Part shown: positions 36,060 to 45,428 of the stretch, one piece after another
How the letters are laid out: each line of letters opens with the position of its first letter
Position numbering within the stretch: the stretch's first letter is position 1
NCBI GenBank assembly: GCA_021736205.1
Contig: JAIPGF010000004.1
Span: forward strand, 1 to 64,000
Direction: 5' to 3'
DNA length: 64,000 nucleotides
Source: Candidatus Izemoplasma sp.
GTDB taxonomy: Bacteria > Bacillota_I > Bacilli_A > Izemoplasmatales > Izemoplasmataceae
The notes under the pieces: generated by a model
The model's input: only the letters and a program-made list of their open reading frames with translations
Database searches by the model: none
Told to the model about the DNA's origin: nothing
Program-made: the position numbers and the translations under genes

Positions 36060-36716
36060 ATGTTAAGTGAAAAATGGCAAGCAATTATAGACAAAGAACA
36101 ACAAAAACCATATTTTAAAGAGTTAAAGCAATTTTTAGTTAAAGAATATAACAATGAAATTGTTTTTCCACCGAAGGAACAAATAATGACCGCCCTGGAA
36201 TTAACCCCCTTTAAAAACGTGAAAGTTGTTATTTTAGGACAAGACCCCTATCATAACTATAATCAAGCGCATGGGTTGGCATTTAGTGTTAAAAAAGGCA
36301 ACAAAGTGCCGCCATCTTTAAAAAACATCTATAAAGAATTAAAACGTGATCTCGGTGTAACACCCAAAGACCATGGAAATCTTTCATCCTGGGCCAAAGA
36401 AGGTGTGTTATTACTGAATGCTATTTTAACCGTTAGAGCGCACAGTCCATTGTCTCATAAAAATAAAGGATGGGAGATTTTTACCAACACTTTAATAAAA
36501 AAACTTGATCAAGACGATACACCAAAAGTATTTGTTTTATGGGGAAATAAAGCCAAAGCCAAGAAATCATTAATTACTAATCCTAATCATTTAATTTTAG
36601 AGAGTTCACATCCCTCGCCATTTAGTGCCAGATATTCGTTTTTTGGTAGCCAGGTTTTTTCTAAAATAAATGCCTTTTTAGAAGCGAACAATCGCTCTAA
36701 AATTACTTTTAATTAA
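36060..36716 (+). CDS. ung: Uracil-DNA glycosylase
   Basis: A 218-aa family-1 UDG that removes uracil from DNA. The water-activating loop GQDPYHNYNQAHGLAFSV is near residue 60 and the intercalation loop SSHPSPFSA near 181. The ATG at 36060 follows GGGTGAT; an upstream in-frame ATG at 36048 has no ribosome site. Confidence 0.95.
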   Translation: MLSEKWQAIIDKEQQKPYFKELKQFLVKEYNNEIVFPPKEQIMTALELTPFKNVKVVILGQDPYHNYNQAHGLAFSVKKGNKVPPSLKNIYKELKRDLGVTPKDHGNLSSWAKEGVLLLNAILTVRAHSPLSHKNKGWEIFTNTLIKKLDQDDTPKVFVLWGNKAKAKKSLITNPNHLILESSHPSPFSARYSFFGSQVFSKINAFLEANNRSKITFN

Positions 36717-36720
36717 CAAA

Positions 36721-36747
36721 AACAGTTACCCACTTGAAGTAACTGTT
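36721..36747. repeat. Perfect inverted repeat overlapping the folT promoter
   Basis: AACAGTTAC and its complement GTAACTGTT flank a 9-base loop that holds most of the -35 box of the following promoter. No T-run follows on the plus strand, so it may be a weak ung terminator or an operator. Confidence 0.45.
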
Positions 36748-36761
36748 AGATATGATATAAT
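36734..36761 (+). promoter_or_regulatory. Promoter of the THF riboswitch-folT unit
   Basis: TTGAAG (36734-36739), 16 bp, TATAAT (36756-36761) with an extended TG. Confidence 0.65.
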
Positions 36762-36769
36762 TCAATTAT

Positions 36770-36857
36770 CAGAGTAGCTATTTTGCGTTAAGTGTTATAC
36801 CATGGGAAGTCGGGTATAAACGAACCATTTGGGCGATAAAATAGCGCGTCCGCTGAA
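36770..36857 (+). ncRNA. Tetrahydrofolate (THF) riboswitch
   Basis: The conserved blocks of the folT-type THF aptamer occur in order: AGAGTAG, TTTTGCGTTAAGTGTT, CATGGGAAGTCG, CGAACCATTTGGGCGA and CGCGTCCGCTG. It precedes a folate-type ECF subunit. Folate binding would favour the terminator/ribosome-site hairpin downstream. Confidence 0.88.
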
Positions 36858-36877
36858 AAATAGTATTTTTTTGTGGG

Positions 36878-36902
36878 CCTCTAAAAACTAGGAGGTTTTT
36901 TA
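36878..36902 (+). terminator. Expression platform of the THF riboswitch
   Basis: A short hairpin, CCTCTA with TAGGAGG, followed by six T. The 3' arm is also the folT Shine-Dalgarno (GGAGG, ten bases before ATG), so it could act on transcription, translation or both. Confidence 0.6.
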
Positions 36903-36905
36903 TTT

Positions 36906-37427
36906 ATGCAAAGTTTATTAAAGACACATGTATTAACAAGAGCAGCTATTTTAGTTTCAATGAGCGTAGTATTAAAAATATTTCTCAGTTTTACTTTAGC
37001 TGATTTTCGATTTACTTTTTATGGTATACCGTTAATGATTTCTGGGATCATGTTTGGACCAATCGTAGGCGCAATCAATGGTTTTGTTGTTGATTGGATT
37101 AATATCTTAATGCCTAACTTAGCAACAGGGTTTAATTTATTTACCGTCAGTTCTATGATGTGGGGAATTATTCCAGGATTATTACTTTACAAAAGAAAAG
37201 AACTGACACTTATTTCTATTGTAAGTGTTACACTTATTACTAGTGTTTTGGTATTTTCTATTAATTCTTACCAATTATATGTCTGGATGGGCAAGGGAAT
37301 GTATGGGGCCTTACCCTTTAGAATCGGAACGTTATTAATAAAACTTCCCATCCAAGTAGCAATTATTGATGTATTATATAACCGTGTGTTAAAAACGGAT
37401 TTAGCGTTACTTAATTCAAAATATTAG
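36906..37427 (+). CDS. folT: Folate ECF transporter, substrate-binding subunit
   Basis: A 173-aa S component with about five to six membrane segments (LADFRFTFYGIPLMISGIMFGPIVGAINGFVVDW is the conserved early region). It needs the shared ECF energising module encoded elsewhere. Folate specificity follows mainly from the THF riboswitch in front. Confidence 0.88.
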   Translation: MQSLLKTHVLTRAAILVSMSVVLKIFLSFTLADFRFTFYGIPLMISGIMFGPIVGAINGFVVDWINILMPNLATGFNLFTVSSMMWGIIPGLLLYKRKELTLISIVSVTLITSVLVFSINSYQLYVWMGKGMYGALPFRIGTLLIKLPIQVAIIDVLYNRVLKTDLALLNSKY

Positions 37428-37433
37428 ACAAAC

Positions 37434-37468
37434 AAAAGGAATCTTTTATGAAAAAGATTCCTTTTTTA
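37434..37468. terminator. Bidirectional terminator between folT and the maltosyltransferase
   Basis: AAAAGGAATCTTTT and AAAAAGATTCCTTTTTT form a stem with A and T tails on both sides, serving the convergent genes. Confidence 0.8.
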
Positions 37469-37483
37469 AAATGGATAAACAAT

Positions 37484-39565
37484 TTATATCTTAATGATTT
37501 TTACTTCACCCGCCCCCAGATGAATATCAAGATTATTTAGATCGTAAAATTGCGAGAATTCTCTTGGACCTTCATGGGTGCTAAATAACAATTGACCAAT
37601 CATGTGTTTGTTGTTAGCTTTTTTTCGAAGTGTAGAGATATTTACAGTGGTGTGTACTTCATTATATGTATTTGAGTTTGCGAAGACTAACAACATATTT
37701 TCTTGATTCCTTTTGGTGTTTTTAAAGTAACCAATCCCAATAAATGTTTTCGGTGAATGATCTCCCTTAAGAGGGACAAAGTATCTTTTGTTAGTTAGTT
37801 GTGTCTTGAATTCTTGTCGAATAGGTTTTAAATAGTCTAAAATATCAGGTAGTTCCCAACGTCGATTATTTGTATAATGAAATTGATACGAATCAAATAA
37901 TGCTAATTTACCATAATAAGGATCATGTATATCTAACATAAATTTTTCATTTTCTCTGGCATCAAGCCCAGTATTCATCGGTTGTTTTTCATAGACTTCT
38001 TGAGCACTATTAATAAAAGGAATGCTGTTAGGGATAAACATATTCAAAATTGTTAGAACGCGTGATAAGTTTTCGCCACCATCACGTGCAGCAAGACGCG
38101 GCGTGTCATGACTTTCTCCCAGCGCAAATTGGGGAATTACAAGGTCTGTTGCGTTGTAAACAAACTCATAAAGTTTGCCTTCGAAGACGCGAGGTTCTAA
38201 CATAAAACCATTTCCAATAATTAAATTATAACCAGCCTCTTTGGCATTTTTAGCTTCACTTGGTTGTAACTCTTCAGCAATAAAACAAAAGTCTGGATCT
38301 AGTTTTCGTGCTTTTTTCATTATTCTATTAATTAATTCTCTTGGTAAGGCGTGTCCCATATCAATGCGCGCTCCATCAATTCCAAAACGTCTTTGAAAAC
38401 TAGGTATGATATCAGTTAATGTTTTCCAAAGTGCTTCATTTGGCTTTTGACCTTTAAACATATTTGATTTTATCGTATCAAATAAGATATAAGGTGGACG
38501 GTCTGTTGTATCGACAAACTCCCTTGTTTTAATCGGGAGATCATTATACATTCTAAAAAATGTCACATCTGACCAAGGCGGTTGTGGATCATTAATTTGA
38601 TCGCTAAAAGCTGGAGCTACTTTTAAGTTGAAATGTTTTTCAATTTCTTTATGTAAGTTATCGTTATCTTTAATTTTATTCCACAAGGTTTTGTTTTGTG
38701 TTTTAGGGTCATATTCAAACATATTAATATGTCTATATGTATCGTCTGTATTATAAACAGTTTTCATGAGTTTTGTGGTAGGAACAAGCGTATTACCAAG
38801 ACCTTCTACACGGGGTGCTTTGTAGTGTTTTAGTTGGTCTGATTTAATCCAATAAAACCATTCAGGGTGTTCTTTAACCAGTTCACTATTAACAGAGTTT
38901 GTACGCGGGATAATATCAATCATGACTTTCATATTTAGAATATGACACGCTTCAACAAACGCCATAAATTCTTCTTCAACTGTTGTGTCTTCTCCAAGCA
39001 ATGAGTCCTTCAACTCATGATCAATCTTGGTAAAGTTTTTCACCCCATAAGGACTGCCTAAGTCGCCTTTTTTATCTTTACGACTGTATTCAGATATGGG
39101 TAACATATAAACAACATCAACATCCATCTTTTTAAGTAGTGGTAGTAAGGCTAACAGCTTTAAAAAGCTCCCTGTTTCCTTCATGTGATAGATATTATCT
39201 TGGTCTAGTGTTTGTGTGCGATCATTGTCCCAAGCGGCACTCGTACGAACCATTGTTGAATAAACCACACTTTGTTTGATCCAATCGCCACCACTTAAAT
39301 AACTAGGTAAAGATTTTTCACCACTTTTATGCACAGAGTTATGATAGTCTTTTTCTTTTTTTACCATTGGTATTATGACATCATCAATCACACTAAGATA
39401 AAAATCATAGGGGTCAACGAGTAATTCATTTGATTCTAATCTAATAAATTTATCAGGACTATAATCAAAACAATTCCATACATCCGGAATCGCGTAATTA
39501 TAGATCATATTTCCTTTTTTTTGTTTAAGTATTTTTTTTATCTTTTGAAGTTTGAGTGTCTTCAT
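37484..39565 (-). CDS. GH13 maltosyltransferase (Thermotoga MTase type)
   Basis: A 693-aa alpha-amylase-superfamily protein. Catalytic residues are the Asp in FGIDGARIDMGHALP, the Glu in FIAEELQ and the Asp in GESHDTPRLAARDGG. Segments such as WIKQSVVYSTMVRTSAAW, EACHILNMKVMIDIIPRT and FSDQINDPQPPWSDVTFFRMY closely resemble, from memory, the Thermotoga maritima maltosyltransferase, which moves maltosyl units between maltodextrins. A GlgE-type maltosyltransferase is less likely. The ATG at 39565 lies just after GAGGTGA. It is divergent from gpmI and shares its CRE-like site. Confidence 0.82.
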   Translation of the reverse strand: MKTLKLQKIKKILKQKKGNMIYNYAIPDVWNCFDYSPDKFIRLESNELLVDPYDFYLSVIDDVIIPMVKKEKDYHNSVHKSGEKSLPSYLSGGDWIKQSVVYSTMVRTSAAWDNDRTQTLDQDNIYHMKETGSFLKLLALLPLLKKMDVDVVYMLPISEYSRKDKKGDLGSPYGVKNFTKIDHELKDSLLGEDTTVEEEFMAFVEACHILNMKVMIDIIPRTNSVNSELVKEHPEWFYWIKSDQLKHYKAPRVEGLGNTLVPTTKLMKTVYNTDDTYRHINMFEYDPKTQNKTLWNKIKDNDNLHKEIEKHFNLKVAPAFSDQINDPQPPWSDVTFFRMYNDLPIKTREFVDTTDRPPYILFDTIKSNMFKGQKPNEALWKTLTDIIPSFQRRFGIDGARIDMGHALPRELINRIMKKARKLDPDFCFIAEELQPSEAKNAKEAGYNLIIGNGFMLEPRVFEGKLYEFVYNATDLVIPQFALGESHDTPRLAARDGGENLSRVLTILNMFIPNSIPFINSAQEVYEKQPMNTGLDARENEKFMLDIHDPYYGKLALFDSYQFHYTNNRRWELPDILDYLKPIRQEFKTQLTNKRYFVPLKGDHSPKTFIGIGYFKNTKRNQENMLLVFANSNTYNEVHTTVNISTLRKKANNKHMIGQLLFSTHEGPREFSQFYDLNNLDIHLGAGEVKIIKI

Positions 39566-39627
39566 CAAATCACCTCGACATAATTATATAATAAAAAACA
39601 TCAAAGTGAAATACAAATGATTAAACA

Positions 39628-39641
39628 TGTAAACGCTACCA
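39628..39641. promoter_or_regulatory. CRE-like operator between the maltosyltransferase gene and gpmI
   Basis: TGTAAACGCTACCA matches 13 of 14 consensus positions and shares its first 11 bases with the ppdK site. It lies upstream of the gpmI -35 position and upstream of the divergent gene. Confidence 0.6.
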
Positions 39642-39679
39642 GAAGAACCGTTTTACTATTAATACATCGCTTTTTGTTG

Positions 39680-39685
39680 TATAAT
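39680..39685 (+). promoter_or_regulatory. -10 element of the gpmI promoter
   Basis: Consensus TATAAT, with no good -35 at 16-18 bp, consistent with dependence on an activator. Confidence 0.5.
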
Positions 39686-39710
39686 CACTAATGACAGAGG
39701 TGATGAAATA

Positions 39711-41225
39711 ATGAAAAAACCAGTAGCATTAATTATATTAGATGGATTTGGGTTAGAATCCCCAGGTAAAGGGAATGCGGTATCGCTTGCCGACACCCCT
39801 AATTATGATACCTACATGAAAAAATATCCTAACAGTTCATTAAAAGCGAGTGGAACGGCGGTTGGATTACCAGAAGGCCAAATGGGAAATAGTGAAGTTG
39901 GGCATCTAAATTTAGGTGCAGGACGCATTGTTTATCAATCCTTAACACGTATTAATAAATCAATTGAAGATGGAGACTTCTTTGAAAACGAAGCGTATTT
40001 AAAAGCAACTAAAAACGTTAAAGAGAAAGACTCAAAATTACATATAATGGGACTATTAAGTGATGGGGGAGTTCACTCTCACATTGAACATTTTAAAGCA
40101 TTGTTAAAACTTGCTAAAAAAGATAATGTTGAAGAAACATATGTCCATGCCTTTTTAGATGGACGAGATACACCACCTAATTCTGGTGTAAAATATGTGA
40201 AAGAACTTGAAGCATTTATGGCAGACATTAACTATGGTAAAATTGCGAGTGTCGGCGGACGTTATTACGGTATGGACCGTGATAAAAACTGGGAACGCAC
40301 ACAAAAACATTACGATATCTTAACGCAAGCAAAAGGACCTTCAGCATCATCTGCTGTAGCAGGGATTGAAGCATCTTATGACGATGAGGTATTTGATGAA
40401 TTTGTTATCCCATTTAACGTCATTGAAGATGGCGTTGTAGAAAATAACGATAGTGTGATATTTGCTAATTTCAGACCCGATAGAGCAATTCAAATGGCAA
40501 CTGCCTTATCAAATCCAGAAGCTGCAGAGATTGATGCGTCTAATGGACCAACTGATTTGATGTTTATCTGTACAATGAGTTATTCAAAAACAGTCAAAGG
40601 TGACATTGCTTTTGGTCTTACACGTTATGAGAATATGTATGGTGATGTGATAAGTAAAAACGGACTTAAACAACTAAGAATTGCTGAAACGGAAAAATAT
40701 GCCCACGTTACATTTTTCTTTGATGGTGGAGAAGATAAAGAAATCGATGGGTCAACACGTGTTTTAGTTAAATCACCCGGTGTAGCAACGTATGATTTAA
40801 AACCGGAAATGAGTGCATATGAAGTAACTGAAAAAGTACTAGAAGAACTTGAAAAAGATATACACGATACTATCATTTTAAACTTTGCAAACTGTGATAT
40901 GGTTGGGCATACCGGAATTATTCCAGCAGCTATTAAAGCTGTAGAAACAGTCGATGAATGTATGGGTAAAGTTGTTGAGAAGATTCTTGAAAAAGGTGGC
41001 GTAGCACTTGTTACTGCCGATCATGGAAATGCTGAAAAAATGTTAGAACCTGATGGTAGTGCATTTACTGCTCATACAACAAGTAACGTACCACTTTTTA
41101 TTACTGATACAACCATTAAAATCAGAGAAGGTGGAATCTTAGCTGATTTAACCCCAACAATGTTAGAATATCTTGAAGTTGATCAACCCGAAGAAATGAC
41201 TGGGAAATCACTAATTAAGAAATAA
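39711..41225 (+). CDS. gpmI: 2,3-bisphosphoglycerate-independent phosphoglycerate mutase
   Basis: A 504-aa alkaline-phosphatase-superfamily enzyme converting 3-phosphoglycerate to 2-phosphoglycerate. The N-terminal metal Asp is in LDGFGLESPGKGNAV, the catalytic Ser in MGNSEVGHLNLGAGR, and later metal ligands include TADHGNAEKM. It is followed by eno, the next glycolytic step. Confidence 0.97.
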   Translation: MKKPVALIILDGFGLESPGKGNAVSLADTPNYDTYMKKYPNSSLKASGTAVGLPEGQMGNSEVGHLNLGAGRIVYQSLTRINKSIEDGDFFENEAYLKATKNVKEKDSKLHIMGLLSDGGVHSHIEHFKALLKLAKKDNVEETYVHAFLDGRDTPPNSGVKYVKELEAFMADINYGKIASVGGRYYGMDRDKNWERTQKHYDILTQAKGPSASSAVAGIEASYDDEVFDEFVIPFNVIEDGVVENNDSVIFANFRPDRAIQMATALSNPEAAEIDASNGPTDLMFICTMSYSKTVKGDIAFGLTRYENMYGDVISKNGLKQLRIAETEKYAHVTFFFDGGEDKEIDGSTRVLVKSPGVATYDLKPEMSAYEVTEKVLEELEKDIHDTIILNFANCDMVGHTGIIPAAIKAVETVDECMGKVVEKILEKGGVALVTADHGNAEKMLEPDGSAFTAHTTSNVPLFITDTTIKIREGGILADLTPTMLEYLEVDQPEEMTGKSLIKK

Positions 41226-41228
41226 GTT

Positions 41229-41253
41229 TTAGGTGTGTTTTTACACACCTTTT
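41229..41253 (+). terminator. Terminator after gpmI
   Basis: AGGTGTG/CACACCT stem followed by five T. Confidence 0.8.
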
Positions 41254-41261
41254 TATCTGAT

Positions 41262-41275
41262 TGAAAGTGTTTTCA
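41262..41275. promoter_or_regulatory. CRE-like operator upstream of eno
   Basis: TGAAAGTGTTTTCA matches 13 of 14 CRE positions (T instead of C at the centre), with perfect TGAAA/TTTCA arms. It ends 15 bp before the -35 box. Confidence 0.6.
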
Positions 41276-41290
41276 TACTTACAATATTAT

Positions 41291-41319
41291 TTGTAAAGAA
41301 ACACAATATCGCATATAAT
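41291..41319 (+). promoter_or_regulatory. Promoter of eno
   Basis: TTGTAA (41291-41296) and TATAAT (41314-41319), 17-bp spacer. Confidence 0.75.
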
Positions 41320-41329
41320 GTAACTGTAG

Positions 41330-42652
<1,323 letters not shown>

Positions 42653-42666
42653 TGCTATAAGTATAA

Positions 42667-42695
42667 AAGGGTTTCCTTCGGGAAACTCTTTTTTT
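42667..42695 (+). terminator. Terminator after eno
   Basis: AGGGTTTCC, TTCG, GGAAACTCT and a T-run. Confidence 0.85.
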
Positions 42696-42732
42696 ATAAT
42701 CATTTATAAAAAACGTAAAAATAAATTTATTG

Positions 42733-42761
42733 TTGTTTTTTTATTTTGATTGATTTATAAT
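42733..42761 (+). promoter_or_regulatory. Promoter of the MFS gene
   Basis: TTGTTT (42733-42738) and TATAAT (42756-42761), 17-bp spacer. Confidence 0.55.
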
Positions 42762-42798
42762 ATAAAACAGAGTAAAATCAATTAAAAAGGAGAAAATA

Positions 42799-44049
42799 AT
42801 GGGAAAATTTGTACTGAAAAACAGAGATTACTTGTTGTTATTTTTAGGAGGGGTTGTTTCTAACTTAGGTACACACATGTATAATTTTGCCATAAGTTTA
42901 TACGTACTTAGTCTGACTGGGAAACCAACTATTCAAGGACTTTATTTGGCAACAGGAGGACTTGTTTATTTTTCTGTCAGTATTTTTGCGGGTGCTATTG
43001 TTGATCATTTAGACAAAGTCAAAGTTGTCTATTATACTGACCTTGTCGCTGGTATTTCTGTGTTAATGGCAACATTTATTGTCTTTTCTAATTACTCACT
43101 AACTGCGACACTAATTACATTATTCATTATAAGTGCTGCGTTAGGAGTCAGTAGTGCGTTGTTCAATCCAGCTGCCTCTTCGTTACCAGCCCACATTTTA
43201 GAAGAGGATCAGATGCAACAAAACAGTTCCTTACAACATGGTATGTTTGCGTTATATGGTATTTTTGGTGTCTTACTTGGGGGAACACTTTATGAATTAT
43301 TAGAGATTGAAATAATTATGTTGTTTAATGCGGTTAGTTTTTTACTATCTAGTTTCAGTGAATACTTTATAAAAACAAAAACATTCCCTGAAAAAATCAA
43401 ACTATCATTTAAAAACACCATGATAAAAGTTAAAGAAGGACTTATTTATATTTATAAACTAAAACCTATTTTATATCTTGTGATATTTGGCAGTGTTTTA
43501 AATTTCTTTACGTTACCTGTTATTGCGAATGGTTTACCTTATTTATTTGAAATAAAATTACAAAAATCAGCGATTTATTTAGCGCTGATTAATGCAAGTT
43601 TTCCAATTGGGATTATTATTACATCTATTTATTTAGGCTCAAGAATTCAAGCAGAGAAAGTCAGTCCATTAATCATACGAGGACTTAAAGGGATGACTGT
43701 CTTCTTCTTACCATTTGTTATAGCACCTTACTTACTATTAAACGGTTATATTTCGTTTAGTTGGTTTATGGTTATGGCATCATTATCAATCTTCATAATG
43801 GGGATATTCAATGGATTTATCAACATTCCATATAATACCGCAATTATGACGACAGTTGATAAAAAAATGTTAGGAAGAACATTTAGTGTTATTGCTATTA
43901 TTTCTAATGGAATGACCCCGATTGCTTTAGCGCTTGGTGGATTTGTTATTGAGGCTTTAGGTGTTATGATATTATTCTATATGGCATTTATAGCCGTTCT
44001 TATAATAACAATACTTGCTTCGAGAAATAAACATGTCAACCAACTATAA
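42799..44049 (+). CDS. MFS transporter, probable exporter
   Basis: A 416-aa membrane protein with about twelve hydrophobic segments. The start FVLKNRDYLLLFLGGVVSNLGTHMYNFAISLYVLSLTG and the loop between helices 2 and 3 (FAGAIVDHLDKVKVVYYTDLV) match the DHA3-like MFS group of drug and siderophore exporters. Substrate unknown. Monocistronic, with its own promoter and terminator. Confidence 0.85.
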   Translation: MGKFVLKNRDYLLLFLGGVVSNLGTHMYNFAISLYVLSLTGKPTIQGLYLATGGLVYFSVSIFAGAIVDHLDKVKVVYYTDLVAGISVLMATFIVFSNYSLTATLITLFIISAALGVSSALFNPAASSLPAHILEEDQMQQNSSLQHGMFALYGIFGVLLGGTLYELLEIEIIMLFNAVSFLLSSFSEYFIKTKTFPEKIKLSFKNTMIKVKEGLIYIYKLKPILYLVIFGSVLNFFTLPVIANGLPYLFEIKLQKSAIYLALINASFPIGIIITSIYLGSRIQAEKVSPLIIRGLKGMTVFFLPFVIAPYLLLNGYISFSWFMVMASLSIFIMGIFNGFINIPYNTAIMTTVDKKMLGRTFSVIAIISNGMTPIALALGGFVIEALGVMILFYMAFIAVLIITILASRNKHVNQL

Positions 44050-44073
44050 AGTGTCCAACGTGACACTTTTTTT
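44048..44073 (+). terminator. Terminator after the MFS gene
   Basis: AAAGTGTC, a short loop and GACACTTTTTTT. Confidence 0.8.
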
Positions 44074-44139
44074 CTTTTTCACTATTAATTTTCACAAAAA
44101 TGTACTATAATATTTAAAGGCATAAAAGGATGTGATTAT

Positions 44140-45150
44140 ATGACGCCAACAACATTAATTTTATTTTATTTATTACTTGCTTTTACAGTAATTTTTTCTA
44201 CAAGCAAAGCCAGTTATTATGTTGATGAGCTAGATAAAAAAAGCAATATATCTGGCGCACTTATTGGTGGTCTTTTATTAGCAACTGTAACATCCTTACC
44301 TGAGTTCATTACCTCTATCACATCAACGCTCGCGCTTGGTAAACCAGGGCTGGCATTTGGTAATGTATTTGGTAGTAACATATTTAATATTGTTATACTA
44401 GCGTTAGCTGATTTAATTTTTGTAAAAAAACTATTCTTTAATAAAGTTAAATCTGGACGAAAAACCAACTCGTTTGTGATGCTAATGTATGTTATATTTA
44501 TGCTACCATTATTATTAAATCGTTTTGGTTGGCTAGATTATGATACGATTGGTATCACCATTGGGTTAACGTTTAATATAATTTCATTGATCATTATTAT
44601 TATATACTTTATGAGCATTAAAAGTATGCGAGAAGATGAAGCTTTTGAAAATGAAGGCACAACAAAGTTATCCTATCAAAAAATTGTAACAATGTTTATT
44701 TTTTGGAGTATATTTGTTGTGATTGGAAGTTATTATATTACACTAGTAACAGATCAACTATCAACGCATTTCAATTTAAGTAGTAGTTTTGCTGGAGCAA
44801 TTTTTCTTGGTGTTGCAACAAGTCTCCCAGAACTAACTGCTGTAATGACATTAATGAGACTCAACAATTATGAAGCAGCACTTGGAAATATTGTTGGAAG
44901 TAACGTGTTTAATATGACAATAATTAGTGTTGTTGATTTTATAAATATTAAAGATAATATCTATGATGAATTGGTCTGGAACATAGAACTCAGAGAAAAT
45001 ATCTCTTACCTCTTGATTTTAGGACTAATAAACTCTATAATATTAATGATTGCACTTGTGAGAAAAAAATCGCTCACAAAATTCACGTATATAATCCCGA
45101 GTGTAGGTATTATAATTGCCTATTTGATATACATCGGACTAAGCGTATAG
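44140..45150 (+). CDS. CaCA-family Na+/Ca2+ antiporter
   Basis: A 336-aa membrane protein with two inverted alpha-repeats: ATVTSLPEFITSITS...GNVFGSNIFNIVI in the first half and ATSLPELTAVMTLMR...GNIVGSNVFNMTI in the second. About ten membrane segments. Cation and direction are inferred from the family. Ends ten bases before secG. Confidence 0.9.
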   Translation: MTPTTLILFYLLLAFTVIFSTSKASYYVDELDKKSNISGALIGGLLLATVTSLPEFITSITSTLALGKPGLAFGNVFGSNIFNIVILALADLIFVKKLFFNKVKSGRKTNSFVMLMYVIFMLPLLLNRFGWLDYDTIGITIGLTFNIISLIIIIIYFMSIKSMREDEAFENEGTTKLSYQKIVTMFIFWSIFVVIGSYYITLVTDQLSTHFNLSSSFAGAIFLGVATSLPELTAVMTLMRLNNYEAALGNIVGSNVFNMTIISVVDFINIKDNIYDELVWNIELRENISYLLILGLINSIILMIALVRKKSLTKFTYIIPSVGIIIAYLIYIGLSV

Positions 45151-45160
45151 GAGGGTTACA

Positions 45161-45382
45161 ATGAGACCGATTGACATTTTATTACTAATTGTAAGTTTAT
45201 TACTTATAACTTTAGTCGTTTTACAAAGTTCAAAAGATAGTGCTGCGAATGCCTTTAGCGGTGAAAAATCAGAATTATTCAACAACCAAAAACAACGTGG
45301 TTTTGAATTATTCTTATCACGCGCTACATTAACAGTAAGCATTTTATTTATTGCAATAAGCGTTTTAGCAATTACTATTTAA
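45161..45382 (+). CDS. secG: Preprotein translocase subunit SecG
   Basis: A 73-aa protein with two membrane helices (residues 4-21 and 52-72) joined by a loop containing SSKDSAANAFSGEK. It stabilises SecYEG. In Firmicutes secG precedes rnr-smpB-ssrA, as here. Confidence 0.92.
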   Translation: MRPIDILLLIVSLLLITLVVLQSSKDSAANAFSGEKSELFNNQKQRGFELFLSRATLTVSILFIAISVLAITI

Positions 45383-45408
45383 GAACACTGTAAAAGTGTT
45401 CTTTTTTT
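45381..45408 (+). terminator. Terminator between secG and rnr
   Basis: AAGAACACT/AGTGTTCTT stem followed by T7. Confidence 0.8.
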
Positions 45409-45428
45409 CTTCTTAAGGAGGGGCAATT

